Source of the DNA: Eulemur rufifrons
Taxonomy: Eukaryota; Chordata; Mammalia; Primates; Lemuridae
Direction: 5' to 3'
DNA: 64,000 bases
Assembly: GCF_041146395.1 (NCBI RefSeq)
Contig: NC_090989.1
Coordinates: forward strand, 48,076,501 to 48,140,500
The notes beneath the pieces were generated by a model. The model was not told where the DNA came from, made no database searches, and saw only the letters and a program-made list of their open reading frames with translations. The translations under genes and the position numbers were made by a program. Below are positions 31,954 to 44,360 of this stretch, in pieces; the stretch's first letter is position 1, and each line of letters opens with the position of its first letter.

Positions 31954-32309
31954 CTCTAGAATAAGATTGAAGTCAATTCCAGAAAGCTAAAAAGAGATCA
32001 TCATAGACATGTGGCATCATTTGTGTATCCCCAAATAGAAAGAATACATACATTACCTGGCATCTAGAACTGTGTACTTTCTTCCTCATAGCTCCTTGGT
32101 TATTCTCTGGAGGAGCAATATATATGTTCAGCTAAAGAGGATGAAGTTTCCCGACTGAGAAAGACTGTTCTTTGGTCAAAGATACACTTATCAGAATTCC
32201 TCTGATGTTCACTACCACATTGCTTAGGGACAAAGAATGCTTCTGGATATGGAAATTTTCTATTATCTAGATTGTGTAGATTTCATATCTGGCAACATTG
32301 TATATAATA

Positions 32310-32520
32310 GAAAAAATCACATGCTTTGGAATCGGACCTGATATGAATCACACTAGAGGCATTTATTAGCTGTGTGATCTCGGGGAAATCACAGCCTTTA
32401 ATTTTCAGCTTCCTTGTTGATGAAGTACAATTCTCTTATCAACTCTTAGGGCTAACTTAAGGACTAGGGATAATCTGTGTAAAGTTGCTAGCCAAAGCCC
32501 TGGCACACAGTATAATAAAT
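32310..32520 (+). repeat. MIR SINE
   Basis: Sense MIR: tgctttggaatcggacctga, ttagctgtgtgatctcgggg, aaatcacagcctttaatttt, cttccttgttgatgaa, and the tail block gccctggcacacagtataat. Confidence 0.78.
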
Positions 32521-32609
32521 ATTAGACCTTCCAGCTTGCCTATTTCTCTTTGCTATTGCACCTACTTTTTGCCATTACTGTGACTTCAGACTTGTCAATT
32601 TGTTTCTAT

Positions 32610-32825
32610 ATGGAGGTGGGAGCCTAAGAGCATGGGCTGTGATGTCAGCCTACCCGAGTTTGAATCCCAACTCTGAAACATATTCTGCAGTTTCCTCATG
32701 TATACAATATGAAAAATACCACTACTTACCCTCACAAGTTCTTCTAAGGAATAAATTAATACATGGTGTTTATCAAATGACTGATATATACTAAACATGT
32801 AATTAATGTTAGCTATTGCTACTAT
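32610..32825 (+). repeat. MIR SINE (second copy)
   Basis: Sense MIR: gagcctaagagcatgggctg, gagtttgaatcccaactctg, tttcctcatgtatacaatat and atgttagctattgctactat. It lies about 90 bp after another MIR and lacks part of the core. Confidence 0.72.
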
Positions 32826-33480
32826 CCTCAATCCTAGGCCTAGTTGTGACTATTTTTCCTTACCCTGCTTGTACCCTAAAACATAGTACTTTGGTGAAAA
32901 AAATCATTTATTAATTCATTCATTTAGCAAATATTTTTGAGGATCTACTACGTGAGAGAACTTGAGCACAGATCTCTTAGCTCATGTTTTTGAAGCATAG
33001 ATTTGCATTTACTACTTACTACTTCTCCAAATTAGTTTCCTAATCTGAAAACGAGGATAACAACAATTCTCTCAGTATCTATGTTACATTGTTGTAAATA
33101 GAATGATGTAATCAATGTGATTACAAAAACGGAAATGAAAAGCTTCAAGGCCATATGCAGATAATTGAAACATCAACATCTCCCCAGATCACAGATCATG
33201 AGGGCAGATGAGGAAAGCTATTGCTTCTCCTTTCCAAACACATCTCCCCGTTTCCTATTTGCATTTTCTTTGGCAGCCTTAGTGCTCTTACTATAATGAG
33301 ATGAGGAAAAAGAGTAAACAGTTCAGCAAGGAAGAAAATGAATAAATAAAAGCAACAAATTCATGAGGTTATGCTCTTCCTCAAGAACTTAAACTAAAGC
33401 TTTAGATACTGCTGCAAACATGTTGTGTACTACCAAAATTATTTTTTTAACAAACACTTAAAATTGCACCAAGATTTCTA

Positions 33481-33805
33481 TGGTCTGCATGTTTGTGATC
33501 TCAAATTCATACATTGAAACTTAATCCCCAAAGCGATAGTATTAAGAGGTAGGGTCTTCAGGAGGTGGTTGGGTCACGAGGGCAGAGCCCTCGTTAATGG
33601 AATTAGTGCCCTTACAAAAAAGACCTGAGGGAGCTTGTTTTCCCTTCCACCACGTAAGGCCACAGCTAGAAGGCACTCACCAGACACTGACTCTGCCTTG
33701 ATCTTAGACTTTTCAGGCCCTAAAACTGTGAGAAAAAAAATCTGCTGTTTATAAACCACTTGGTTTATGGCATTTTTGTGACAGCAGCCCAAATGGATTA
33801 AAGAT
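33481..33805 (+). mobile_element. MLT1-type LTR (ERVL-MaLR), solo
   Basis: Blocks of an MLT1 LTR in order: tttgtgatctcaaattcata, cattgaaacttaatcccc, gagggcagagccctcgttaa, attagtgcccttacaaaaaa, ccaccacgtaaggccacag and gtttataaaccacttggttt. No internal retroviral sequence follows, so it is a solo LTR fossil. Confidence 0.75.
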
Positions 33806-34922
33806 TATAATCTGGAAACAAGAACTTGATTTTTGAGCATCATGTTAGGGTCACCTGATGACATTTGAGCTCCTGTCTATTGTGAGAGGTGCCGGTCCTT
33901 TCCTGCTCCAGGCTGCCTAACTGCAGATTACTGTAGATCCAATTTTGGAGCCAATGAAGATAAACCTGACTGTGTGTCGGTGGTGATGATAGGGTCTTAG
34001 GTTTGTCTTGCTGCCTCTAAGACCCATTGCCATTGGATCCCTGGGAATTCTCTGTGTGTCCATCAAATGGCATCCTTTGCTGTTTTTGTCAGCTCTCAAG
34101 ACTGGGCTTCAGCTCTAAGTCTTGACTTATTCACTTTTCTGACAACCTGCCTAGCCCTTTTCTCTGCCTTTATCTTTATATATTGCTACCCAGGCCCTGC
34201 TGTAAACTGGAATCGTGAGCTGCAATGCTTCTTGACCAAAGATATCACGAATGTTGGAAGATTTCTCTTTTGGGTCTCTTCTTTCACTTCTACCCCTGGG
34301 GATTTTGCAGTAGTCCAGATCTTGTCTTTGTCTGAGGTTCAATTTGAATTTTAGATTTACCCTCGGGGAGTCCGGTGCATGTGCATTCTCATCCATGCTT
34401 ATTCTCAGCTTACTTCTCTTATGCTGAGCAGCCTCAGAATCTCTTATACCCTGGATCATGTGGGTTAAGACAGAATCTTTTGAAGGAAAAAAAAGTCATT
34501 TCAAACATCCCTAGACAGCAATTTAAGAGACCCAGGCCATTCAAATCATAAAATTTCTAAGAAGGCAAGCAAAAATATTGTTAATTAAATGTTCAATCTT
34601 TATTATAACTAGCATATTAATTTTAAGTAGTTTTAATTTATAGTATAGTATAATTTTATTTATGTGTAGCATGTATGCTTTATAGCATAGAGTGCCCTCT
34701 TGTATAATCAATGTGTATAGGATATTTATGCTCATTTTATTGGGCTCTGAGCATAATTTTACTATTGAATATATGGAAGAACTTTATGGTTATTTTTATG
34801 AGATCATTGGCCTAAGCTAGGCTTACTTTTATGCCAAGTCTCTTGTCAAGAACAGAGCTCTCAATTTTAACATTGTTTCTATGGGAAAATACATAAATAT
34901 ATTGTCTTTCATGAACATCTGC
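33806..34922. other. Intergenic, nothing recognised
   Basis: Rather G+C-richer to 34.46 kb, then AT-rich. Overlapping opposite-strand frames at 34067-34354 and 34151-34459 have no recognised domain. No repeat family is assigned. Confidence 0.55.
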
Positions 34923-35152
34923 TTGTCTATAATTTCACTGAAGCTAATGGACGGAGACATAGGTTTTCTTCTTGCTGTTAGAACTCTTTTCCTCCCTGTG
35001 TTGCCCTTTTGGGATAATGATTTCTCTTAAAATTATGTTGTCTATAATTTCATTGACGCTAATAGATGGAGACCCAGGTTTTCTTCTTTCTGTTAGAACT
35101 CTTTTCCTCGCTGTGTTGCCCTTTTGGGATAATGATTTCTCGTAAAATTATG
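34923..35152. repeat. Tandem duplication, two copies of 115 bp
   Basis: Copy 1 is 34923-35037 and copy 2 is 35038-35152. Both start ttgtctataatttca and share ttagaactcttttcct and gttgcccttttgggataatg. I count about 9 differences, so identity is about 92%. There are no transposon-like ends. Confidence 0.9.
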
Positions 35153-37549
35153 TGGTTATGTTATGTGGTGGTCAAGCCTTTTACTATGAGTTAAACACAC
35201 ATTTCTTTGAGATGCAAAATTCTCAGTAAACTAAAGTTCTTAAAAAGTGACTGTCTGTATGTGGGTGGGCGGGGGGCAGGTGGATTTTATATACAAATGT
35301 ATTACAACCCAAAAAATTCTTAATTAGAAAACAATTGCAATTAAAAAGAAAGCTATCAAAATAGAAAATAAAATTGATTCTACTCACATCTGTCTTTTAT
35401 TGCCAGCACTTTAACTAACCATTCTTCTATCAGTGTATTTCAATTGATAGCCTGCTTCAGAGATCTAGGTTTTATTTGGCCAGTGAGGCCTAAAAACTTT
35501 CTCTTTGAGCCTCTGAAATAAGATACAGCCTAACAGACATAGATGCAGTGGATCATACCCTCAAAAACATTAGACTTCTGAGTAATCGTTATGGTATTAA
35601 ACGTAGTTATACCCAGGGCCATAGGTAGCGTGTGGAAAACTAGGAATTGGTGTTATACTAGAAAGAGTGTTGAGCAAAATTTTGGAAGAACTGCATTCTC
35701 TTTAGTAAATCATGATCTCTGTAAACTTCCATTAGAGTCCTTATTGTGCTTTATTAATTCTTGTAAAAAAATGCAAATAGCATTTCCTTGACTCTATGTG
35801 TCAAACCTCTTTAATATATTAACATTTTACTAAAAATAGTATAATTACATGTAGAAACTTTTGCATTGCAACTAAGTTTTCCACATTTGGAAAGAGAATA
35901 ACTGCTAGGTCTAACCATATAGCCTTAAGTTAAACCAGCAATAAATGTGATTTGATAATTTGAAATTCCCATTTTCAGACTTCATATAATAAACTATACA
36001 TGCTAAAATAATAAGATCTCATAAACAGCAAATACCTAATCATCTTTTGTTTGTTATTGAAAGCTTTTAATTTTCTGCCAGTTCTTTGGTTCTTTGTCAT
36101 TATATTTTGTAAGATGAAAATCCCCACTATCTTTTTATTCTAATGAAAAGTCATATAAATTTAAAAACTATTTCATTTTATCCATGCAATGTTAATTTCA
36201 ATACAGAGTAAGCAAAATATTTCACATGCACATAGTGAATCTCTTATAGTCCCATTTTAAGGTTGTCAAGTATTCTAATTTCAATTCTATTTGACCAATT
36301 TAAATTGCAATTTAAATGGTTAGATTCTACCATTAGATTTTAATTACCTTCAATTCTATCAGAGCAGGGTTCCACAGCCCTTTGTAGCAAATCCATTTCC
36401 TGCTTAACCAAAGAAACAATACTTTTTAAACAGATTTTCCCCTGCTAGTGCTTTCTTGGGAAAGGAATAGTTTTAACACACCCTGTTATTTATTTCCTCT
36501 CTTACTCTAGTAAAAATTTATGAATAAAATAAAGTAATACACCCATATAAGGGAAAGATAAGATGAGAAACATAATAATGACTACTTTGTGAAAAAAATG
36601 CCTATAATATCTTTAATATTTGTGACTTATTGGCTTTATCATTTGAACTAGGAACCCTATATTCTCATAATAGTGTGACTCTGCACCTTTAAACCTTTCT
36701 TTCTGCCAGTCATTTCAAATACAACCTCTTTCTAGAGTATATAATTGTACAATTAAATGAAGTACATGGAGAAAGAGATATCCTTACTAGTCATACTGTG
36801 GTTGTAAGGACAGTATAGATAAAAATCATAGAGAATCCATCTGATAGTGCACATTTACACTTATATTAAAATACATCATAAAAGATGTAGCAATTGAGAG
36901 CCTCATTTGTATTCTTGATTTAAGCTATTACTAGGCATATCTGGACAACTCATTAATTGCTTCTTGCCACCAAGGGCCCACTTAGTGCATTGAAGCAGTA
37001 ACCTTCTAAGTGGTCCCAGTGGCCTGAAAGATTCAAGGTGGGCTCCAAAAGAAATCCACCATAGTTGACACAGGAGTGCTAAAAGTCAACAGTGTTGGAA
37101 ATTTTTCTGGCTGCATGACAATAACTTTGAGAATGCAGATATCATCATATGTGAATGGCTGGTAAGGGGAAAATGATTTTTGTCACTTCGGCTTGAGGAT
37201 TTTTGATATAACAATGTCTAAGAGTCAAAGTGACTCTATCACGATGCTACAGCATCTTGGCAGAAAAGCTTCCCATTACTTGCACACCATCCTGATTAAA
37301 ATCTAGTGTGGCAAGAGATTGCCAAGTTTCTTTAAGTGGGATCTGTTGCCATTATAATCAAATTTGACAGTCTCTTGGCTCATAATTTAAAATAAAACAC
37401 TGTCTATCTTGAACCAAATAATGAATAATCTTAAAAAAGTCAAATTAAATTCTTTTTAAGATCTGCATCTCTTACATAAAAACATGAAGATATAAACAAA
37501 GAGATTTCTTCCATGTCCATCACTAACCAGTAGTACAGAAGGCACTTTC
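35153..37549. other. Intergenic, nothing recognised
   Basis: AT-rich. A G-rich stretch gggtgggcggggggcagg is at about 35263-35280. No repeat family or gene is supported. Confidence 0.55.
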
Positions 37550-37780
37550 CATGTTAAAATGGGTGACAGCCTCAGATTCAAACAAATCTTGGCTCTGACA
37601 CTTACCAGCCATGTGATCTTGAAAAAATTTTCTTATATCCCTTAATCCTCAGTTCCCCCCTCTGTAAACTGCAGATTGTTGTGAGGACTGAACGAGATCA
37701 TCCGATATAAATTCGCAGCACAGGGCCTACCACTTAATATCACACATTCCTCACAGTAAAAGATGACTAGTTTTTATTGT
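37550..37780 (+). repeat. MIR SINE
   Basis: Sense MIR: caaatcttggctctgacact, taccagccatgtgatcttga, cctcagttcccccctctgta, gttgtgaggactgaacgaga and cagcacagggcctaccactt. Its tail runs into the left arm of the inverted duplication. Confidence 0.78.
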
Positions 37781-37911
37781 CTCTAGGTCTAGGTGAGATG
37801 CAACCTTAGCTGCCGACCAATTTTATTCACTTATTTAGAAAAATAGGTGGCTCTGGCTAAATTTAAAAAGGGACAATGTTATTTATCCAGTTACTCTATC
37901 AAATGTATGGC
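37734..37911 (+). repeat. Inverted duplication, left arm
   Basis: The reverse complement of this segment recurs at 39984-40165. Over about 178 bp I count about 11 substitutions and one 4-bp indel, so about 94% identity. The arm includes the end of a MIR and unrelated flanking sequence, so it is not a known repeat family copied twice. Confidence 0.88.
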
Positions 37912-38544
37912 ATTTGATCTTATATCATGGAGTATATCCTCAATATGTTGTTAATGGTGATGATGATGAGGAGCTCTGAGATAAGAGTGGAGTGTTTTGA
38001 CAGCTTTCTTATTGTCCATATTCAAATAGCAGACAGATCCTTCAGTTTGGCCTCTCTGATATTGCGCATGTGCGCTTCATTTTCAGACCTTGTCTTCTGC
38101 CCTAAATCAGATTCTATTCAAATGGGAAAATGTATGTAAGAGAACTTTGTGAGCTTTGTAAACTTTATAACACCCTGTGGAATTATTAGTTATTTTTAAC
38201 ATTTTATTGAAACTTATCAGACCTACAGTAATTAACTGATACTTCTACCACTAATCATTTTACTCCCCACTTTATTCTCAATAGTGCTGCCAGAGGTACC
38301 TTTCAAAGCATGTATTTTCAGATTATGCCCTTGCTCAAAAACCTTCTATGGCCCCTCAGCATAATGGACGATGACCTACTGAATGCGATGTGACCATTGT
38401 CTCTCTTTATAACCCAATCTTCTAATATTTTCCTCACATCTCACCAATACCCTGCTCTCTAGCATTAAGAAGATGACCTCCCTTGAATTTGCTCTAACCT
38501 TTCTTGCCTTATATAAGTAGCTAACTCTTTAATTAATTGGACAA

Positions 38545-38842
38545 TTTTTTTTTTTTTTTTTTTGAGACAGAGTCTCACTTTGTTGCCCGGGCTAGAGTGC
38601 CATGGTGTCATGATAGCTCACAGCAACCTCAAACTCCTGGGCTCAAGCAATCCTCCTGCCTCAGTTTCCCAAGTAACTAGGACTAGAGGTGTGTGCCACC
38701 ACACCTGGCTAATTTTTTCTATTTTTAGTAGAGACTGGGTCTTGCTCTTGTTCAGGCTGGTCTTGAACTCCTGACTTCAAATGATCCTCCTGCCTCAGCC
38801 TACCAGAGTGCTAGGATTACAAACGTGAGCCACTGCACCTGC
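38545..38842 (-). mobile_element. Alu SINE, antisense
   Basis: T-run then tttgagacagagtctcactt at the 3' end, ending gagccactgcacct. Short direct repeats attggacaa at 38536-38544 and 38845-38853 fit a target duplication. It lies in the spacer between the arms of the inverted duplication. Confidence 0.93.
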
Positions 38843-38853
38843 TGATTGGACAA

Positions 38854-39983
38854 ATATTGATTGCCTCCTCTCTCTACCAAATGGTTTATTTCTCTTTTCA
38901 CTATTTCTATCCTGAAAATTACAATTTTAATTTTTTTTTATCCATTTAGCTTTCTCAGATCTCCTAGGTGGGAATCAATCTCTCTCTCACTTGTTTTCCA
39001 TTTTCTAGAATATATCCACATTCACTCTTATACCTTAATTTGTCATTTTCAACATAAACTGAGAGACCTGGAGGGCAAGGGTCAAGTTGCAGTTTTTTCC
39101 ACAATGTTGAGTGGAACACTTTTCACAGGGAAGATGCTAACTCATAAGAGGAAATATTATCCTTTACTCTGTAGATGTATTTTCTAATACTGAGCTTCAG
39201 TAAAGAAATAGAGGAACAAAAAACAGAGCAGCAGCTGGATTAAAAAAAAAAAATCCCCAAACCCAGAGGGAGAGAGGTAGGCTTTGATGTTCTCTTCCCT
39301 TTTTTATGTACTTCTCTTAGGCTGCACATTCTTTTGACATTTATTTTAACAAAAATTCACTAGGATAAAAGTGTTAGGTGAAGATCATGGATAAAAGATG
39401 GAGGGAAAAAAAGTTTCTCCCCAAACCGAAAGTGTCACTGTGGACCCAAATCCGAAGTGTTTTATAAAGTCCTATGCAAATCTCCACTGTCATTCAACAG
39501 CAACAAGGTACATCTATACCTCCCCAATTTATTTATTTAATTATTTATCAATCATTTGATGACAGTATCTATTAACCTGACCTGGTCAGTTTGATATTCA
39601 GAGTAAGGGGAAAATTCATCACAGAGCAAAATGACATTTTATCAATGACGATTCTCCTCATTTTCTGCATCCTATTTCTACCCCAATAGTTTATGGTTCT
39701 CTTTTGCCCTAATTTACTTTTCTAGGTGAGATACTGAAAATTGAAGGACAGATTTACAAAATGCTTTCTTGGCCTTCGACACCACCAAGGTGCAGGATTA
39801 TCAATGTTTACCATGTCTATCAATCAAGCAACATTGCAAAGACTGCTTCAGGCTTTTCACATCATCCTCCATCCTTCATGTAAGTCACAGGATGCGATTA
39901 TGAACTGTGTGGATGATGTAGCTGGAAGAGTCATTAGGGACCAAGGTGTTGTTGGCTGCAGACAAGATACTGTTACAAGGTTT
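38854..39983. other. Intergenic spacer, nothing recognised
   Basis: Part of the spacer between the inverted arms. An A-run is at about 39242-39252. The 87-codon frame at 39741-40004 runs into the right arm and has no known domain. Confidence 0.55.
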
Positions 39984-40165
39984 GCCATACATTTGGCAGA
40001 GTAACTAACTGGATAAATAGCATTATCCCTCTTTAAATTCAGCCAGAGCCACCTATTTTTCTAAATAAGTGAATAAAATTGGTCAGCAGCTAAAGTTGCA
40101 TCTCACTTAGACCTAGAGACAATAAAAACTAGTCATCTTTTACTGTGAGGAATGTAAGATATTAA
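39984..40165 (-). repeat. Inverted duplication, right arm
   Basis: Reverse-complement copy of 37734-37911. The longest identical run covers agagccacctatttttctaa and onward to aaaattggtc. It stops within the MIR tail of the left arm: the MIR body is not present next to this arm, so this is more likely the derived copy. Confidence 0.88.
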
Positions 40166-42279
40166 TCCTTCCTGGTTAGAATACCAATTTAAACATAAGA
40201 ATAGATGGACAGAAGGAAAAAGGAAGTATATTTATCTGCAAATTGGCAATTATGCTGAGCAAAAGAAATGTTTTTTGTTGGCCCATTGCCTCACTGACAA
40301 ACTAAATCAGACTTAAGAAAGCGTTTCTCTTTTCTCAATGTGTCAAAATGTTGTTCTGGTCTTTGATTCCTGAAATGACCCTGTGATGGTGGTTTCATTC
40401 TTATGACATCACATGAATATTACTTTGCATCATAAGAGATTGGGGAGAGGGATGCATTGAATGCTTTTGTTTCTATGATCAACTCCTCTTTCATTTAAAG
40501 GTGTGTTAAACACAGTTTACAAGGCTATTCAAATCACACAGGTTTTCCTTTTAAAGTTTCCACTTGATAGAACAAAGCATATCATAGCTACATTGCTATT
40601 TGTACTGAATCCACTGTTTCACACAGATATTGCCTGCAAAACTGCTGCTAGCTATAAAATGAATAAAATATCAATGCTGAGCTACAACATGCACACCAGA
40701 TGTAACCATGCTTTTCTGGAAACTATGCCCACCAACAGGAGCTACATGAGAAATTGGCCCTGAGCTTTTTCAGCCTCATAAACAGGACTCTAATTAGCAC
40801 GCTGATAAATACTTCAACAACCAGCAGACAGAGTAAGCATTATGTGCCCTAATTTATACAATTCTCTGGTAGGGAATGATAAACCATACTGCTGATACCA
40901 GGGATTCAAGAAAGCAATAATAACATTAACCAAACTTTATTTACAAAATAATCTTATTACACCTCAATTGTGATTATCCTTGCTAATGATAAACAGGCAT
41001 AGAATGAAAACATACAATTTATAGAGACTCATCTCATGTAAACTTTTAGTTTTAGAATCCTTGACTGCCCCTTTACTAAAACCTGACATATAAAATACAA
41101 TAGACCTGATGTGTCTAGACATTACTGTAACTCCCTTCTGCCTACCCTAAAATACACTGGGCTTTTGCATATTCGGTAATAATCCCATTTTGGACTAAAT
41201 ACAACAAGTTGATTTTATTGGCACTTATGTCAGGCTCTTTCAAGTTTGCAAAGAACAAAAAAGTTACACAGGTTTCTTCAGATACTATGAGTTTTTGGTT
41301 AGGATTCACACTGAGGAGATAGGAAGCACTGATAAAAGTCTCAGGAGAAGCACATTCAGGCCTCATAGAAAACTGGAACTCAATAAGAGTTCAAGATGCT
41401 TTAGTGGCCCAATTTATTCTAGTAATAAATTATTCCCCCAACTCAGTTTCACTCTCTGTAATTCTTTGTCTACTTCTGTTTCTACTATTGAGTGGGACTT
41501 GAGCTAACTCCAGACTTCATTTACTCACAGTTAACCCTATGTCATGGCATCTGTGTATTGAAAACACTCCAGGTCTTTTCTTCTATGCCACTACGCCTTC
41601 TGAGTCTTTTGATTCTTTGTATTTAAGTTTCTCAAGAAAAAGGATCTAATCAGGACAGATAATCATGGTCCAACATAGAGCACCTACAATTAGTAGATGT
41701 CTAATTTTAGGACACACCTCATAGGCTGCATAGATCATTGTAACGTTGAATCTCTTTGGGTTAGGGGTTCTTCACCTATAACAAAGGTGTTTCTGTGACA
41801 CAGTCCAAAACCTGGGGACATGTGCATTGGAATTGAATATTTTTCGTTACATAGAAGACACTTATTTTATTATGAGCATTGAATTGTGAATAGACAATTC
41901 CAGGAAATGAATGAGTGATATGAAAGAAAGATAATAACTAAGAGGAGGAGGAGGAAAAGAAGGAGGTGGATAAAAAAATGGCATGGGAAAAATTTATAAA
42001 AGTAATACTTGACATTCTTTTTATATTTTGTTTGAAACTGACAATAATAAAACTTTCTAGGAAGAACTCTCTTTTTACTCTTGAAGAAATTGAGGTATTA
42101 AAATTGTCAACCACATTGACAAAGAGTACAGTGTATAATTGTTAAAATTAGAAATATAAGAATAAACTTCAGCTCATTTGACAGTCCTGCCACTCCAGAG
42201 GATATCAGATATAAGTACCCTGGGATCCTGTAATTTAATAGTTTTATGAGAATATAAGATCATCTTACCAAACTTCCTA
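40166..42279. other. Intergenic, nothing recognised
   Basis: No gene or repeat family is supported. A short purine run (gaggaggaggaggaaaagaa) lies at about 41942-41961. Confidence 0.55.
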
Positions 42280-42350
42280 TTTTATAATTGAAGATTAAGG
42301 CTAAGTGAAAGTTCTGAGGTCTCACAGCTAATAAGTGCCTAGGTGATGGC
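42280..42350 (-). repeat. MIR SINE fragment, antisense
   Basis: The block ttataattgaagattaaggc, then tctcacagctaataagtgcc, matches the MIR core read in the direction ...tttacagatgaggaaactgaggc. Confidence 0.5.
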
Positions 42351-44164
42351 TCACGTTATGAGGGATGATTTTTTCTAATGGTCTAGGGAAACATTCCCCC
42401 TCACTCCCAACACCACGCTTTGGCTAGGACATCATGAGCAGTAGTACTTCTATATGCATCTAAGGGAATCCTACCAGTTTCAAGTGATTATTCCATTATT
42501 TAAACTCCCCAATCAACAAATCAAAGAAAGGTCACAGAATTCATCCAAGTGACTGAAAAATGGATGAAATAGCTATTTTCCTCTGGGTTGGAATATTCAA
42601 ATTTATTTATTCTTCCATGTTGTTTCTATGACACTAAAGGAGCTTTAAATTATAATGCTATTTTATATTTTTCAAAGGATTTGATATTACTGTTAATCAC
42701 AGCATCAGTACAACTCATAATTATTCTTTTTTTTCCTGGTTTATTTCAAAGGCTATATGTGGAGGCTTTTCAAAGACGCATACAAAGCCTTAGGCCAGGA
42801 ATCAGCAGCATTGGCCGAGGATGTCTCACATCTTCTGATTGCCCATTATTACAGAAATCGTAATTTATGCCTTCCCAATTGCAATCTTTTAATTTTACCT
42901 TCTATTGGGAATATATCAAACATATCACACTAAGCCAGCCATTAAGAGGACAAGAAATTAAATCAGGCTGAGAAATCCTGGGGTGTAAATTATGTCCATT
43001 TAGGTACTTCACAGGTGTCCGGCTTAAGAGACAAATGTCTTACTTTCTAGGTCTGCCCTTTTTTTATTCCTATGGCAGTGATTCCTGATTCTTGAGAAAA
43101 CAAAACCAGCCTTTCTACCTCATTTTTTGGGCACAATCCTAGAGTAATGATTAAATTATTTTCCATATCATTTCCTAACACCTCAAACTGGGCAAAAGAG
43201 TAGGGCCTTGGGGATTGAAAAGGAGCAGTAATAGAATCTTGTTGCCAAGGAAAGAAAACAATTTAAGGCTGTAAGAAAATAAAACAAAAACCTCTCACCC
43301 ATCAAATGACCACTCCAGCCAGCAGTAGAGTTTAAAGTGCTTCACAGAGCTATACTACATTGGCAACAGTAAATTACTGGATTCAACTATGTTGTTGTTA
43401 ATCAAGAGTCTCAGAACAATCCCTAGTCTCAGCTTTGCTACACCTATGCTCATATTTTCAGTAAGTTATGGCCAACAATCTCCTAATATGTTTTGACTGT
43501 CAAACTTTTATGCAATTGGTAATGATCCTTCCAAAATGGTTTCTGTGGCCAATGAAGCTTTCACCCATAAACCATAGACTCAGGAAGAAAACAGGGAATG
43601 ACCAAGGCATTTTGTGTTTGCATTTGTATTCATTAGTCTACAGATCCATAATTCCTAATGGTGCATCCTTTCATTCTCCAAATGTCACTCTTAAATGCTA
43701 CAGTAATGCATATGGTTCTGAATAATATCAAGGTGTTAAAAATAAAACTTGTGCTCTTGTCATAGCTTGGAATATGATTATATTAACCACAGCCAGTGAA
43801 GAACAAAAACATAGGGTTACAAGATCCAAAACCTAGGGCTTAAGCTTATTTCTACCTTTACACCACCCTTGTAATAAGAAGATTGTAATATTTAGTAGGT
43901 GGAGCACTCTTAATGCATGGATAGTTCAGTAAAGAAATGCCTATGAGGGCAGTCAAAGATGTGACAATGGTCAGTGGAGCCCAACAGTGGGGAATCCTGA
44001 AGGCAAGAAGGCAAGGATTCAGCCTTGACCACTTGGCTCACCAGGTAAGAAGCCACTGCTCACAAGCCAGGGTTCATGAACAGGAATCTGGCCACAGAAA
44101 TGTGGGGCTTTGCTGACAGGATTGTTCAAAGTGAATCAGCACCAAAGAGTGGATTGGGGTAGTG
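42351..44164. other. Intergenic, nothing recognised
   Basis: Unique-looking DNA. The frames at 42588-42863 and 43468-43725 show no known domain, start context or splice structure. Confidence 0.55.
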
Positions 44165-44360
44165 GTTGAAATAATAATAGCACCAGAAACAATGAGATTT
44201 AGCAGATTTGAAGCTCTTACTACATGCCCGGTACTTTGCTAAACACTCTTCCATGAGCAAACTCAGTTAATTAGTCCAGCAATTCTGTAGCTATTGTTAT
44301 TCCCATTCTAAAAATAAGAAAACTGAGGTTTAGAGAAGGTACTTGACCAAATTCGCACTG
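44165..44360 (-). repeat. MIR SINE, antisense
   Basis: Blocks gctcttactacatgcccggt, actttgctaaacactcttcc, agctattgttattcccattc, aaaataagaaaactgaggtt and agagaaggtacttgaccaaa, in the order of a reversed MIR. Confidence 0.78.

Noticed and set aside
37734..40165. DNA transposon with long terminal inverted repeats
   Set aside because: The arms contain a MIR tail, have no conserved terminal motif, and no matching target duplication is seen at the outer ends. An inverted duplication explains it better.
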